Of a DNA stretch of 64,000 nt, positions 37,248-45,451 are shown piece by piece. Origin of the DNA: Ignavibacteriales bacterium (GTDB lineage: Bacteria; Bacteroidota; Ignavibacteria; Ignavibacteriales; Ignavibacteriaceae); assembly GCA_016700155.1 (NCBI GenBank), contig CP065001.1, positions 806,001 through 870,000 of the forward strand, written 5' to 3'. Numbering within the stretch: the stretch's first letter is position 1; each line of letters starts with the position of its first letter. The notes beneath the pieces are model-generated. The model did not search any database and was not told the DNA's origin. It worked only from the letters and a program-made list of their open reading frames with translations. The translations under genes and the position numbers were made by a program.

Positions 37248-38786
37248 ATGAAAATGAAGAAATTATTTTTAAAGAAAATATTAACAGTTACATTGTTCCT
37301 TATTCTTTGTACTGATCTGTCGTTTGCGCAGATGGCAATCAACAAACCAAAATTTGTAGGGAACATTGTTCGCGATGGCAATAATATCCGTGCTAACTTT
37401 GATGATTACTGGAACCAGGTTACCGCTGAGAACGCAGGCAAATGGGGTAGTGCTGAACCAAGCCAGGATAACTATAACTGGACTCAACTAGATAACATTT
37501 ACAACTATGCACTCAACCATAACTTCCCGTATAAACATCATACATTGATCTGGGGAAACCAGGAACCCGGATGGATAAGCAGTCTTGATTCAGCGAGTCA
37601 GTATGAAGAAGTTGTTGAATGGATTACACTCGTTGGACAAAGATATCCTGATGCAGATTTTTGTGATGTTGTTAATGAACCGCTGCACGATCCGCCTTCT
37701 TATAAAGATGCACTTGGCGGTGACGGTACGACCGGCTGGGACTGGGTTATCAAATCGTTTGAACTTGCGAGACAATATTTATCGCCCGGTACAAAACTTC
37801 ATATTAATGAGTATAGTGTAATCAATGATAATACTGCCAATGCAAATTTTATTCAGATCATAAATCTGTTGAAAGACAGGGGACTGATTGATGGTATCGG
37901 AGTTCAGGGTCATAATTTTGAAGTGAACGGCGGTGCTTCACTTAATACTTTGGTTAACAATCTTACTAATCTTGCTAACACAGGATTGCCAATCTATATA
38001 TCTGAGTTTGACATTAACGAAGCAAATGATAACACGCAGTTGACGAAGTATCAATCAATCTTCCCTGCGTTGTATGAACATCCCGGAGTAGTTGGAATTA
38101 CATTATGGGGTTATGTTCAATTTGAAATCTGGCAGACGAATGCTTATTTGTTAGATGATCGACTTGCAGAACGTCCCGCAATGGTGTGGTTGAAAAATTA
38201 TCTTCGTGCACCTTTCAGACCTGTACTTATTTCACCTAACGGGACAAGTAATGAACCGCGCAATCCTGTTCTTACATGGCATTCATCAGAAACTGCTACT
38301 TCATATAGAGTTCGGGTAGCAACAAATTCAAATTTTACAAATGTTGTTTTTGATTCTACTCTTAGCGATACAACAATACAAACGAGTGTTCTTGCAGCAA
38401 ACCAATTTCACTACTGGCAAGTTAGTGCGGCAAATCCTCAGGGAACAAGTCCTTATTCCACTTCAGCAACATTTACAACCGGCGAACAGGTGACTGATGT
38501 TGATGAGGGAAATTCATTGCCTTTACAATTCAGTCTTGAACAGAATTATCCTAACCCGTTTAATCCGGCGACGACTATTGAATTCAGTGTTGCTGAAAGA
38601 AGTTTTGTTAAACTTGAACTGATAAATATGCTTGGACAAATTGTGAAAGTGCTTTCAACCAGCGAATTCGATAAGGGCACATATATGATCAATGTTGATT
38701 TATCTGATTTAGTTTCAGGGACGTATATATACAGGATCAGTGCAGGTAATTATATCAGTTCAAAAAAATTATTGCTATTGAAGTAG
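37248..38786 (+). CDS. GH10 endo-xylanase with fibronectin-III-like domain and T9SS tail
   Basis: This is the third GH10 enzyme of the window, with 512 residues. I choose the ATG at 37248, behind ccggagatc, over the ATG 18 bases upstream; a signal peptide ending SFAQM follows. The compact barrel (about 28-315) has NQVTAENAGKWGS, KHHTLIWGNQEPGW, the acid/base E144 in CDVVNEPLHDPP, INEYSV, GVQGHNFE and the nucleophile E253 in YISEFDIN. GNQEPGW replaces the usual GHxLVWHxQxPxW. Residues about 321-415 are a fibronectin-III-like module, and a Por-type tail (QNYPNPFNPATTIEFS) starts near 423. Surface attack on xylan is the expected role. Confidence 0.93.
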   Translation: MKMKKLFLKKILTVTLFLILCTDLSFAQMAINKPKFVGNIVRDGNNIRANFDDYWNQVTAENAGKWGSAEPSQDNYNWTQLDNIYNYALNHNFPYKHHTLIWGNQEPGWISSLDSASQYEEVVEWITLVGQRYPDADFCDVVNEPLHDPPSYKDALGGDGTTGWDWVIKSFELARQYLSPGTKLHINEYSVINDNTANANFIQIINLLKDRGLIDGIGVQGHNFEVNGGASLNTLVNNLTNLANTGLPIYISEFDINEANDNTQLTKYQSIFPALYEHPGVVGITLWGYVQFEIWQTNAYLLDDRLAERPAMVWLKNYLRAPFRPVLISPNGTSNEPRNPVLTWHSSETATSYRVRVATNSNFTNVVFDSTLSDTTIQTSVLAANQFHYWQVSAANPQGTSPYSTSATFTTGEQVTDVDEGNSLPLQFSLEQNYPNPFNPATTIEFSVAERSFVKLELINMLGQIVKVLSTSEFDKGTYMINVDLSDLVSGTYIYRISAGNYISSKKLLLLK

Positions 38787-38796
38787 GATAAAAACT

Positions 38797-40731
38797 ATGC
38801 TGAAAAAAATCTGTCTGCTGCTAGCGCTCTTTATTCTTCCTGCTTATGGACAGGTAACATTACCAAAACTTATTAGCGATGGAATGATACTCCAGCGCGA
38901 TGTCAAGCTTTACATCTGGGGTTGGGCTTCTGCTGGTGAACATGTTGTCGTTAATTTTCTGGATGCTTCATATTCAACCGAAGCAAATTCAAAAGGCGAA
39001 TGGAAAATTGTTCTTCCTGAACTTGAAGCAGGTGGTCCTTATGATATGACTATTTCATCAAGCAATAGAATTATCATTAAAGATATTCTTATTGGGGATG
39101 TTTGGATTTGTTCAGGTCAATCAAATATGGAATTGACAATGGAACGCGCAAGCCCGTTGTATGAAGATGTAATAGCTAACTCAGAAAATTCTTTTATACG
39201 CCAATTCGAAGTCCCTGACAGATATAATTTTAATACGCCAATGAGCGATCTTCATGCAGGTGAATGGAAGAAAGCAAATCCTAAGAACGTATTAACATTC
39301 TCTGCCGTTGCTTATTTCTTTGCAAAGAAAATTTATGAGGAATATAAAATTCCGGTCGGACTTATCAATGCAAGTCTTGGCGGCTCACCTGTTCAAGCGT
39401 GGATGAGTGAAGAGGCTTTAATTGATTTTCCTGAACAATATTCAGAAGCCATAAAGTTTAAAGATGATAACTTTGTAAACCAGATAATTGAATCGGATAA
39501 ACAAAGAATAAATAAATGGTATGCGGAACTTTGGAAAAAAGATAAAGGCATTCAAGGTTCACCACGTTGGTATGAAAACAATTTGAATACTTCGGACTGG
39601 AAAAGTATGAATATACCCGGTTACTGGGCTGAAAGTACAGACCTTGGTTTGAAAAACGGAGTGGTTTGGTTCAGAAAAAATTTTGATGTCCCAGCCACCT
39701 TAGCTGGGAGAGAAGTAAAACTATTTCTTGGAAGAATAGTTGACGCTGATTCAGTTTATGTAAACGGAGTTTTTATCGGAACAACAAGTTATCAATATCC
39801 GCCAAGGCGTTACAAAATTCCTGAAGGTGTTTTTAGGCAAGGTGAAAACACAATTGTTATTCGTGTAATTAATAATTCAGGCAGTGGAGGATTTGTACCT
39901 GACAAAGATTACAACATTGTTGCAGAAAATTCTACAATCGATTTAACAGGTTTATGGCAGTATAAACTTGGTGCGGAAATGAAATCGTTAGCTCCTGAAA
40001 CTTTTATTCGATGGAAGCCGCTTGGATTGTATAATGGAATGATAGCGCCGCTGTTAAATTATAAAATTAAAGGAGCCATCTGGTATCAAGGCGAAGCAGG
40101 AGTTAATGTTGATAATCCGGATGAGTACGCAAAGTTGTTTCCCTCATTAATAAAAAACTGGAGAGAGAAATGGCAGCAGGGAGATTTTCCTTTTTTGTTT
40201 GTGCAGCTTCCCAATTTTATGGAAACAAAAGATGAACCTGCTGAAAGCGGCTGGGCGCGGATACGTGAAGCACAATTAAAAACATTGTCTGTCAAGAATA
40301 CAGGAATGGCAGTTACAATTGATATCGGTGAATGGAATGATATTCACCCGTTAAATAAAAAAGATGTTGGTGAACGATTATTTATAGCTGCACAAAAAGT
40401 TGCTTATGGAAAAAATGATGTTGTTTATTCCGGTCCGATATATAATTCGATGAAAGTTGAAGATGCTAAAGTTATAATATCATTTACAAATACAGGAAGC
40501 GGATTAAAAACAAGTGACGGTAAAAAACTGAAATATTTTTCAATTGCCGGTGAGGATAAAAATTTTGTCTGGGCAAATGCAAAAATAGAAGATGATCAAG
40601 TAATTGTGTGGAGCGATAAAGTTAAAAATCCTGTTGCGGTACGTTATGCCTGGGCTGATAATCCTGATGGTGCCAACTTATGTAATAAAGAAAATCTTTT
40701 AGCATCTCCATTCAGAACTGATAACTTTTAG
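38797..40731 (+). CDS. SGNH acetylesterase (sialate O-acetylesterase/CE20-like), exported
   Basis: This is a 644-residue carbohydrate esterase with a signal peptide (about 1-18, ending AYGQ). The SGNH motifs are CSGQSNMELTM (nucleophile S109), NASLGGSPVQAW, IWYQGEAGV and the late DIHPLNKKDVGERL (D515, H517). A galactose-binding/GH2-type jelly roll (about 265-390; SDWKSMNIPGYW, VYVNGVFIGTTSY) interrupts the esterase domain, as in sialate-O-acetylesterase-like and CE20 enzymes. Placed between a GH10 xylanase and alpha-glucuronidases, it very probably removes acetyl groups from xylan. The name sialate esterase would be misleading here. Confidence 0.87.
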   Translation: MLKKICLLLALFILPAYGQVTLPKLISDGMILQRDVKLYIWGWASAGEHVVVNFLDASYSTEANSKGEWKIVLPELEAGGPYDMTISSSNRIIIKDILIGDVWICSGQSNMELTMERASPLYEDVIANSENSFIRQFEVPDRYNFNTPMSDLHAGEWKKANPKNVLTFSAVAYFFAKKIYEEYKIPVGLINASLGGSPVQAWMSEEALIDFPEQYSEAIKFKDDNFVNQIIESDKQRINKWYAELWKKDKGIQGSPRWYENNLNTSDWKSMNIPGYWAESTDLGLKNGVVWFRKNFDVPATLAGREVKLFLGRIVDADSVYVNGVFIGTTSYQYPPRRYKIPEGVFRQGENTIVIRVINNSGSGGFVPDKDYNIVAENSTIDLTGLWQYKLGAEMKSLAPETFIRWKPLGLYNGMIAPLLNYKIKGAIWYQGEAGVNVDNPDEYAKLFPSLIKNWREKWQQGDFPFLFVQLPNFMETKDEPAESGWARIREAQLKTLSVKNTGMAVTIDIGEWNDIHPLNKKDVGERLFIAAQKVAYGKNDVVYSGPIYNSMKVEDAKVIISFTNTGSGLKTSDGKKLKYFSIAGEDKNFVWANAKIEDDQVIVWSDKVKNPVAVRYAWADNPDGANLCNKENLLASPFRTDNF

Positions 40732-40737
40732 ATTATA

Positions 40738-42519
40738 ATGAAAGAGATTGTAAAAGAAATATTAAGTCTGAATTTTTTACTCTATTTCACTTTCTTTCTG
40801 TTCATTGTCTCCCAATCATTTCATTTTGCACAATCAAAGACTAATTATATAACTTCACAAAAATCCGATCACACATTTACTATTGCCCGAGAATCACACG
40901 TATCAAACATTTATGTAAGTGAGGAAGATTATCCCGGTGTTATTCGTGTTGCGGATATTCTTAAATCAGATATTCAAAAAGTAACTGATAAAGAACCTCA
41001 ACTTGTTGTAATAAATTCTGAAAGTTTTCTTAAAGAAAAAGAAATAATATTAATTGGTACAATTGGTAATAACAGGTTGATCGATAATTTAGTCAGCGAA
41101 AATAAAATTGATGTAAATGATATTGCCGGAAAGTGGGAATCATTTTTAATCCAGGTTGTTGAAAACCCATTTCCGAATGTAGCTAAAGCACTTGTAATTG
41201 CGGGCAGTGACAAACGCGGAACAATTTTCGGAATGTTTGATCTTTCAGAAAAGATAGGTGTCTCCCCGTGGTACTGGTGGGCAGATGTTCCTGTTAAGAA
41301 AAAAGAAAATATTTATGTTTTGCCAGGCGTTTATAGTTCAGGCGAACCAAAAGTTAAATACCGGGGAATATTTATTAATGATGAAGCACCTGCTTTATCC
41401 GGGTGGGCTAAAGAAAAATTCGGGACGGAATTATTCAATCACTATTTTTATGATCATGTTTTTGAACTGATACTTAGACTAAAAGGAAATTTTCTCTGGC
41501 CCGCAATGTGGGGAAGAGCCTTTTATGATGATGATCCGCTTAATCCAAAGCTCGCTGATGAATACGGAATTGTGATCAGTACATCTCATCACGAACCGAT
41601 GATGCGCGCACACGTTGAATGGCAGCGTTACGGTTCAGGTCCGTGGAATTATGAGAAGAATGAAAAGACTCTGAAAGACTTCTGGCGAAATGGTATTGAA
41701 AGAATGAACGACTATGAAAGCATAGTTACACTTGCAATGCGCGGTGACGGCGATGAAGCAATGAGTGAAGAAGCTAACATCGGGCTTCTTGAAAAGATAC
41801 TTAACGATCAAAGAGAAATAATAAAGGATGTTACGAAGAAAAACATTGAAAACATTCCGCAGGTCTGGGCATTGTATAAAGAAGTCCAGGAATATTATGA
41901 CAATGGAATGAGAGTCCCCGATGACGTAACAATTTTATTGTGTGATGATAACTGGGGCAACATACGCAAACTTCCCGGGTTAAATGATAAACCGCGCAAA
42001 GGCGGATATGGAATTTATTATCACTATGATTTTGTAGGCGGACCAAGAAATTATAAATGGCTCAACACAACTCAGATCGAAAGAGTATGGGAACAAATGA
42101 ATCTTGCTTATACTTATGGCGCTGACAGAATCTGGATTGTGAATGTCGGCGACATAAAGCCGATGGAGTTTCCAATAAGTTTCTTTCTTGATTATGCATG
42201 GAATCCTGAAAAATTTTCTGCTGAAAATCTTCCCGAGTATTACATCAACTGGGCTGAAAAACAATTTGGTTCAGAGTACTCAAATGTAATCGCAGAAATA
42301 TTATCTGCTTATACAAAGTACAACTCACGCCGTAAACCGGAAATGTTATCTGCTGAAACATATAGCCTAATTAATTATCGCGAAGCAGAAAGCGTTGTCA
42401 GTGATTACAATAAGTTGTTGACGAAATCACAAATGATTTTTGAATCAATTCCGGATGAATATAAGAGTGCTTATTACCAGTTGGTTCATCATCCTGTTGA
42501 AGCATGCAAACCTGAATGA
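40738..42519 (+). CDS. GH115 xylan alpha-glucuronidase, N-terminal part (frameshifted gene)
   Basis: GH115 enzymes remove (4-O-methyl)glucuronic acid from internal xylose residues of glucuronoxylan. This frame holds a signal peptide (about 1-31, ending FHFAQS) and most of the catalytic region: GIFINDEAPALSGWAKEKFG, NFLWPAMWGRAFYDDDP, ISTSHHEPMMRAHVEW, LAMRGDGDEAMSE and WIVNVGDIKPMEFP. It breaks off at HHPVEACKPE followed by TGA at 42517. The family continues ...HPVEAC-ANLNELYF, and exactly that continuation (NLNELYFTVAKNHLYA) is present in another frame from 42506. A two-base loss in what should read tgcgcaaac, near 42505-42509, explains both. Confidence 0.9.
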   Translation: MKEIVKEILSLNFLLYFTFFLFIVSQSFHFAQSKTNYITSQKSDHTFTIARESHVSNIYVSEEDYPGVIRVADILKSDIQKVTDKEPQLVVINSESFLKEKEIILIGTIGNNRLIDNLVSENKIDVNDIAGKWESFLIQVVENPFPNVAKALVIAGSDKRGTIFGMFDLSEKIGVSPWYWWADVPVKKKENIYVLPGVYSSGEPKVKYRGIFINDEAPALSGWAKEKFGTELFNHYFYDHVFELILRLKGNFLWPAMWGRAFYDDDPLNPKLADEYGIVISTSHHEPMMRAHVEWQRYGSGPWNYEKNEKTLKDFWRNGIERMNDYESIVTLAMRGDGDEAMSEEANIGLLEKILNDQREIIKDVTKKNIENIPQVWALYKEVQEYYDNGMRVPDDVTILLCDDNWGNIRKLPGLNDKPRKGGYGIYYHYDFVGGPRNYKWLNTTQIERVWEQMNLAYTYGADRIWIVNVGDIKPMEFPISFFLDYAWNPEKFSAENLPEYYINWAEKQFGSEYSNVIAEILSAYTKYNSRRKPEMLSAETYSLINYREAESVVSDYNKLLTKSQMIFESIPDEYKSAYYQLVHHPVEACKPE

Positions 42520-43666
42520 ACTTTATTTCACAGTCGCTAAAAATCATCTTTACGCAAAACAGGGAAGAGTAGAAACAAATAATCTTGCGGATAAAGTGTG
42601 TGAGTTATTTGATAAGGATTCGGTTATCACATATTACTATAATAACATTCTGGCTGATGGTAAATGGAAACACATGATGGATCAGACACACATCGGTTAC
42701 ACAAGCTGGCAGCAGCCTGATTTCAACATCATGCCAGATGTCATGAAAATTGAAAATCAAATTGAACCGCAAATGGGTGTATATGTTGAAGGTTCTGGCG
42801 AATGGTTCCCTGATTCAAAAAGTGATTTAACCCTTCCTGAGTTTGATAAGTTTTCTGAACAGGAATATTACATTGAAATTTTTAATCAGGGTAAAACTCC
42901 GTTTAATTTTTCTCTAACTACAGGTGCAGAGTGGATAAAGTTTAGCAAGTCGAAAGGAACAATCAACACCGAAGAAAGAGTTTTTGTTGATGTCGATTGG
43001 GATAACGCCCCGGCAGGCAAAAATATTGTGCAAATAAAAATTAATGGGTCTGAAGGAAGTAGTGTTGTCATTAATGCGATTATAATTAATCCATCGGACA
43101 GCAAAAATGATATAGCAGGTTTTGTTGAAAGTAATGGGGTTGTTTCAATTGAAGCTGTAAACTACTCAAGGAAAGTAGAAACAAATGAAATTACTTGGCA
43201 GGTTATCCAGAATTTGGGAAGAACATTTTCTGCAATAACTCCGGTTCCTGTAACTACAGGCAGAATTACGCCTGACGAAAATTCTCCACGACTTGAATAT
43301 GATATACATCTTTTCTCAAAAGGTAATTTAAAAGTAACAGCATACTTTTCTCCGACGCTTAACTTTAGTGAGAATGGATTACAGTATGCAATTTCATTTG
43401 ATAATGAATCCCCGCAGGTGATTGATATTCATAAGGACAATAAAATTCCGGATTGGAAATATCCCCAATGGTGGAATGAAGGTGTTGGAAACAATATTAT
43501 AGCATCGACTACAACACATGAAATTACAGCAGATGGAAGACATACTTTGAAATTCAGGATGGTCGATCCCGGTATTGTTCTTCAAAAAATTGTTATTGAT
43601 ACGGGAGGATTAAAACCATCCTACCTGGGTCCGCCGGAAAGTGTAAACATTAAACATAAGAATTAA
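42506..43666 (+). CDS. GH115 alpha-glucuronidase, C-terminal part (out of frame with the first part)
   Basis: This continues the GH115 protein from 40738 after the frame change. It starts in ANLNELYFTVAKNHLYAKQG and includes HIGYTSWQQP and the C-terminal GH115 beta-sandwich (FVESNGVVSIEAVNYSRK, LKFRMVDPGIVLQKIVID). It has no credible start codon or ribosome-binding site of its own, so unless the frameshift is an assembly error or is suppressed it would not be made. Joined to the first part it gives a protein of about 975 residues, the usual length. The next gene, GH43, begins 49 bases later and is intact. Confidence 0.88.
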   Translation, partial: ANLNELYFTVAKNHLYAKQGRVETNNLADKVCELFDKDSVITYYYNNILADGKWKHMMDQTHIGYTSWQQPDFNIMPDVMKIENQIEPQMGVYVEGSGEWFPDSKSDLTLPEFDKFSEQEYYIEIFNQGKTPFNFSLTTGAEWIKFSKSKGTINTEERVFVDVDWDNAPAGKNIVQIKINGSEGSSVVINAIIINPSDSKNDIAGFVESNGVVSIEAVNYSRKVETNEITWQVIQNLGRTFSAITPVPVTTGRITPDENSPRLEYDIHLFSKGNLKVTAYFSPTLNFSENGLQYAISFDNESPQVIDIHKDNKIPDWKYPQWWNEGVGNNIIASTTTHEITADGRHTLKFRMVDPGIVLQKIVIDTGGLKPSYLGPPESVNIKHKN

Positions 43667-43715
43667 TATCAGAGTAATTAGTGAACAAAAATATTCAGTA
43701 AACGGAGAGTTGAGG

Positions 43716-45431
43716 TTGAAGAGACTTTGTGCACTCCTTTGTTCTCTTATAATTTTGCTCTCCGTTTGTGGTAAAGAAATTTCTGCGCAGCATAATACTA
43801 ACTATGCAAATCCTATCCTTTCAGGATTCTATCCTGATCCAAGTATATGCAAAGTAAATGATGAATACTTTCTTGTCACTTCAACATTTTCATACTATCC
43901 CGGGCTTCCGGTTTTCAAAAGTAAAGATCTTGTTAACTGGAAATTAACCGGATATGTTTTGAATACACCTGAACAACTTGATCTTGAAGGACAGGGAGTT
44001 TCGCGTGGTTTGTTCGCACCGGCAATACGTTTTCATGACGGATTATTTTATGTGACCTGTACTCTTGTTGATATCGGCGGCAACTTTGTAGTAACATCAA
44101 AAAGTGCTGAAGGTCCGTGGAGCGATCCGGTATGGCTTCCTGAAGTAAATGGAATTGATCCCTCACTCTTCTTTGACGATGACGGTAAAGCTTACATTAT
44201 TTATAACAGCGATGCGCCTGGTTACAAACCTCTTTATGATGGTCACAGGACTTTGAGGATGTATGAATTCAATTATAAAAATCTCAAAGTTGTCGGTGAA
44301 GAAAAATTAATAATTAATGGTGGAACTGATCTGAGCAAAAATCCTATATGGATTGAGGCTCCCCACATCTTTAAAGTTGACGGTCATTACTATCTCATTG
44401 CTGCTGAAGGTGGTACTGCTGACTGGCATTCTGAAGTAGTATTCAGAAGTAAAAATGTTTTTGGACCATATATTCCTTTTAAAGATAATCCGATCTTAAC
44501 ACAACGACATCTGGATAAGAAAAGAGTTAATCCAATTACATCTACAGGTCACGCTGATTTTGTGCAGACAGAGAATGGTGATTGGTGGGCTGTATTTCTT
44601 GGCTGCCGACCATATTCTCTTGAACACGATGGTATGTATAATACTGGAAGAGAAACTTTTTTAGCTCCTGTAAAATGGATTACAGATGAAGAGGGCATTA
44701 AATGGCCAATTATTAATTACGGGAATGAACTTGTTCAATATCATTATCCGCAACCACTTAAATCCGGTGATGACATTTCTATCAGACCTTACGGAGGAAA
44801 CTTTACAATCAGGGATGAATTTGAAAATGCGGAGTTAGATCTTAACTGGATGTTCCTCCGCACACCGAAGGAAAAATGGTATAGTATAAATTCTGAACAA
44901 GGAATTTTGACACTTGATTTGAAACCTGAAACTTGCGGCGGAAAAAGTAATCCGGCTTTCATCGGGCAAAGACAGCATCATCTGAAATGTAGTGCAAGCA
45001 CTTCATTTGAGTTTAAACCTGGATCAGAAAATGAAAAAGCCGGGCTGTTAATTTTTCAGAATGAAGAAAATTATTATTTAATCTGTAAGTCAGTTGAGAA
45101 TGGCGAACAGGTTATACAGCTTTTGAAATCGGGTAATGAAGAAAGTTATAAAGTAATCAATTCTGTCAGGATTACTGAAGGACACAGTCACAATAAAATA
45201 TCTGTTAAGATATTTGCCGATAAAGAAAAATACACATTCTCCTATTCAATAAATGATGAATGGAAATTACTTGCAGAAAATGTTGATGGTAATTTTCTAA
45301 GTACCGGAACAGCCGGTGGATTTGTTGGCTGTATGTTTGCATTATATGTAACATCAAATAATCAGCAAACAAGTAATAAAGTTCATTTTGATTTTTATGA
45401 ATACTCGGGTGATGATGAAGTTTATAAATAA
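43716..45431 (+). CDS. GH43 beta-xylosidase with C-terminal beta-sandwich, exported
   Basis: This GH43 exo-xylosidase (possibly with arabinofuranosidase activity) has 571 residues. I prefer the TTG at 43716, eight bases after ggag, to the TTG at 43710; the product begins with a signal peptide ending EISAQH. The five-bladed propeller (about 30-335) has the base D41 in FYPDPSIC, the modulator D148 in GIDPSLFFDDDG and the acid E214 in WIEAPHIFK. Residues about 355-565 form a concanavalin-like xylosidase C-terminal domain (FTIRDEFENAELDLNWMFLR). No T9SS tail is present, so periplasmic action on oligosaccharides is likely. Confidence 0.92.
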   Translation: MKRLCALLCSLIILLSVCGKEISAQHNTNYANPILSGFYPDPSICKVNDEYFLVTSTFSYYPGLPVFKSKDLVNWKLTGYVLNTPEQLDLEGQGVSRGLFAPAIRFHDGLFYVTCTLVDIGGNFVVTSKSAEGPWSDPVWLPEVNGIDPSLFFDDDGKAYIIYNSDAPGYKPLYDGHRTLRMYEFNYKNLKVVGEEKLIINGGTDLSKNPIWIEAPHIFKVDGHYYLIAAEGGTADWHSEVVFRSKNVFGPYIPFKDNPILTQRHLDKKRVNPITSTGHADFVQTENGDWWAVFLGCRPYSLEHDGMYNTGRETFLAPVKWITDEEGIKWPIINYGNELVQYHYPQPLKSGDDISIRPYGGNFTIRDEFENAELDLNWMFLRTPKEKWYSINSEQGILTLDLKPETCGGKSNPAFIGQRQHHLKCSASTSFEFKPGSENEKAGLLIFQNEENYYLICKSVENGEQVIQLLKSGNEESYKVINSVRITEGHSHNKISVKIFADKEKYTFSYSINDEWKLLAENVDGNFLSTGTAGGFVGCMFALYVTSNNQQTSNKVHFDFYEYSGDDEVYK

Positions 45432-45451
45432 ATTTTAAAGGATAATCTGCT

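Noticed and set aside
38797..40731. Literal annotation as sialate O-acetylesterase
   Set aside because: The fold matches, but no sialic acid genes are present and the context is acetylated xylan.
42440..43666. The GH115 C-terminal part as an independent gene starting at 42440
   Set aside because: The stretch 42440-42505 in that frame does not match the family, while the other frame does; it is the downstream half of a frameshifted gene.
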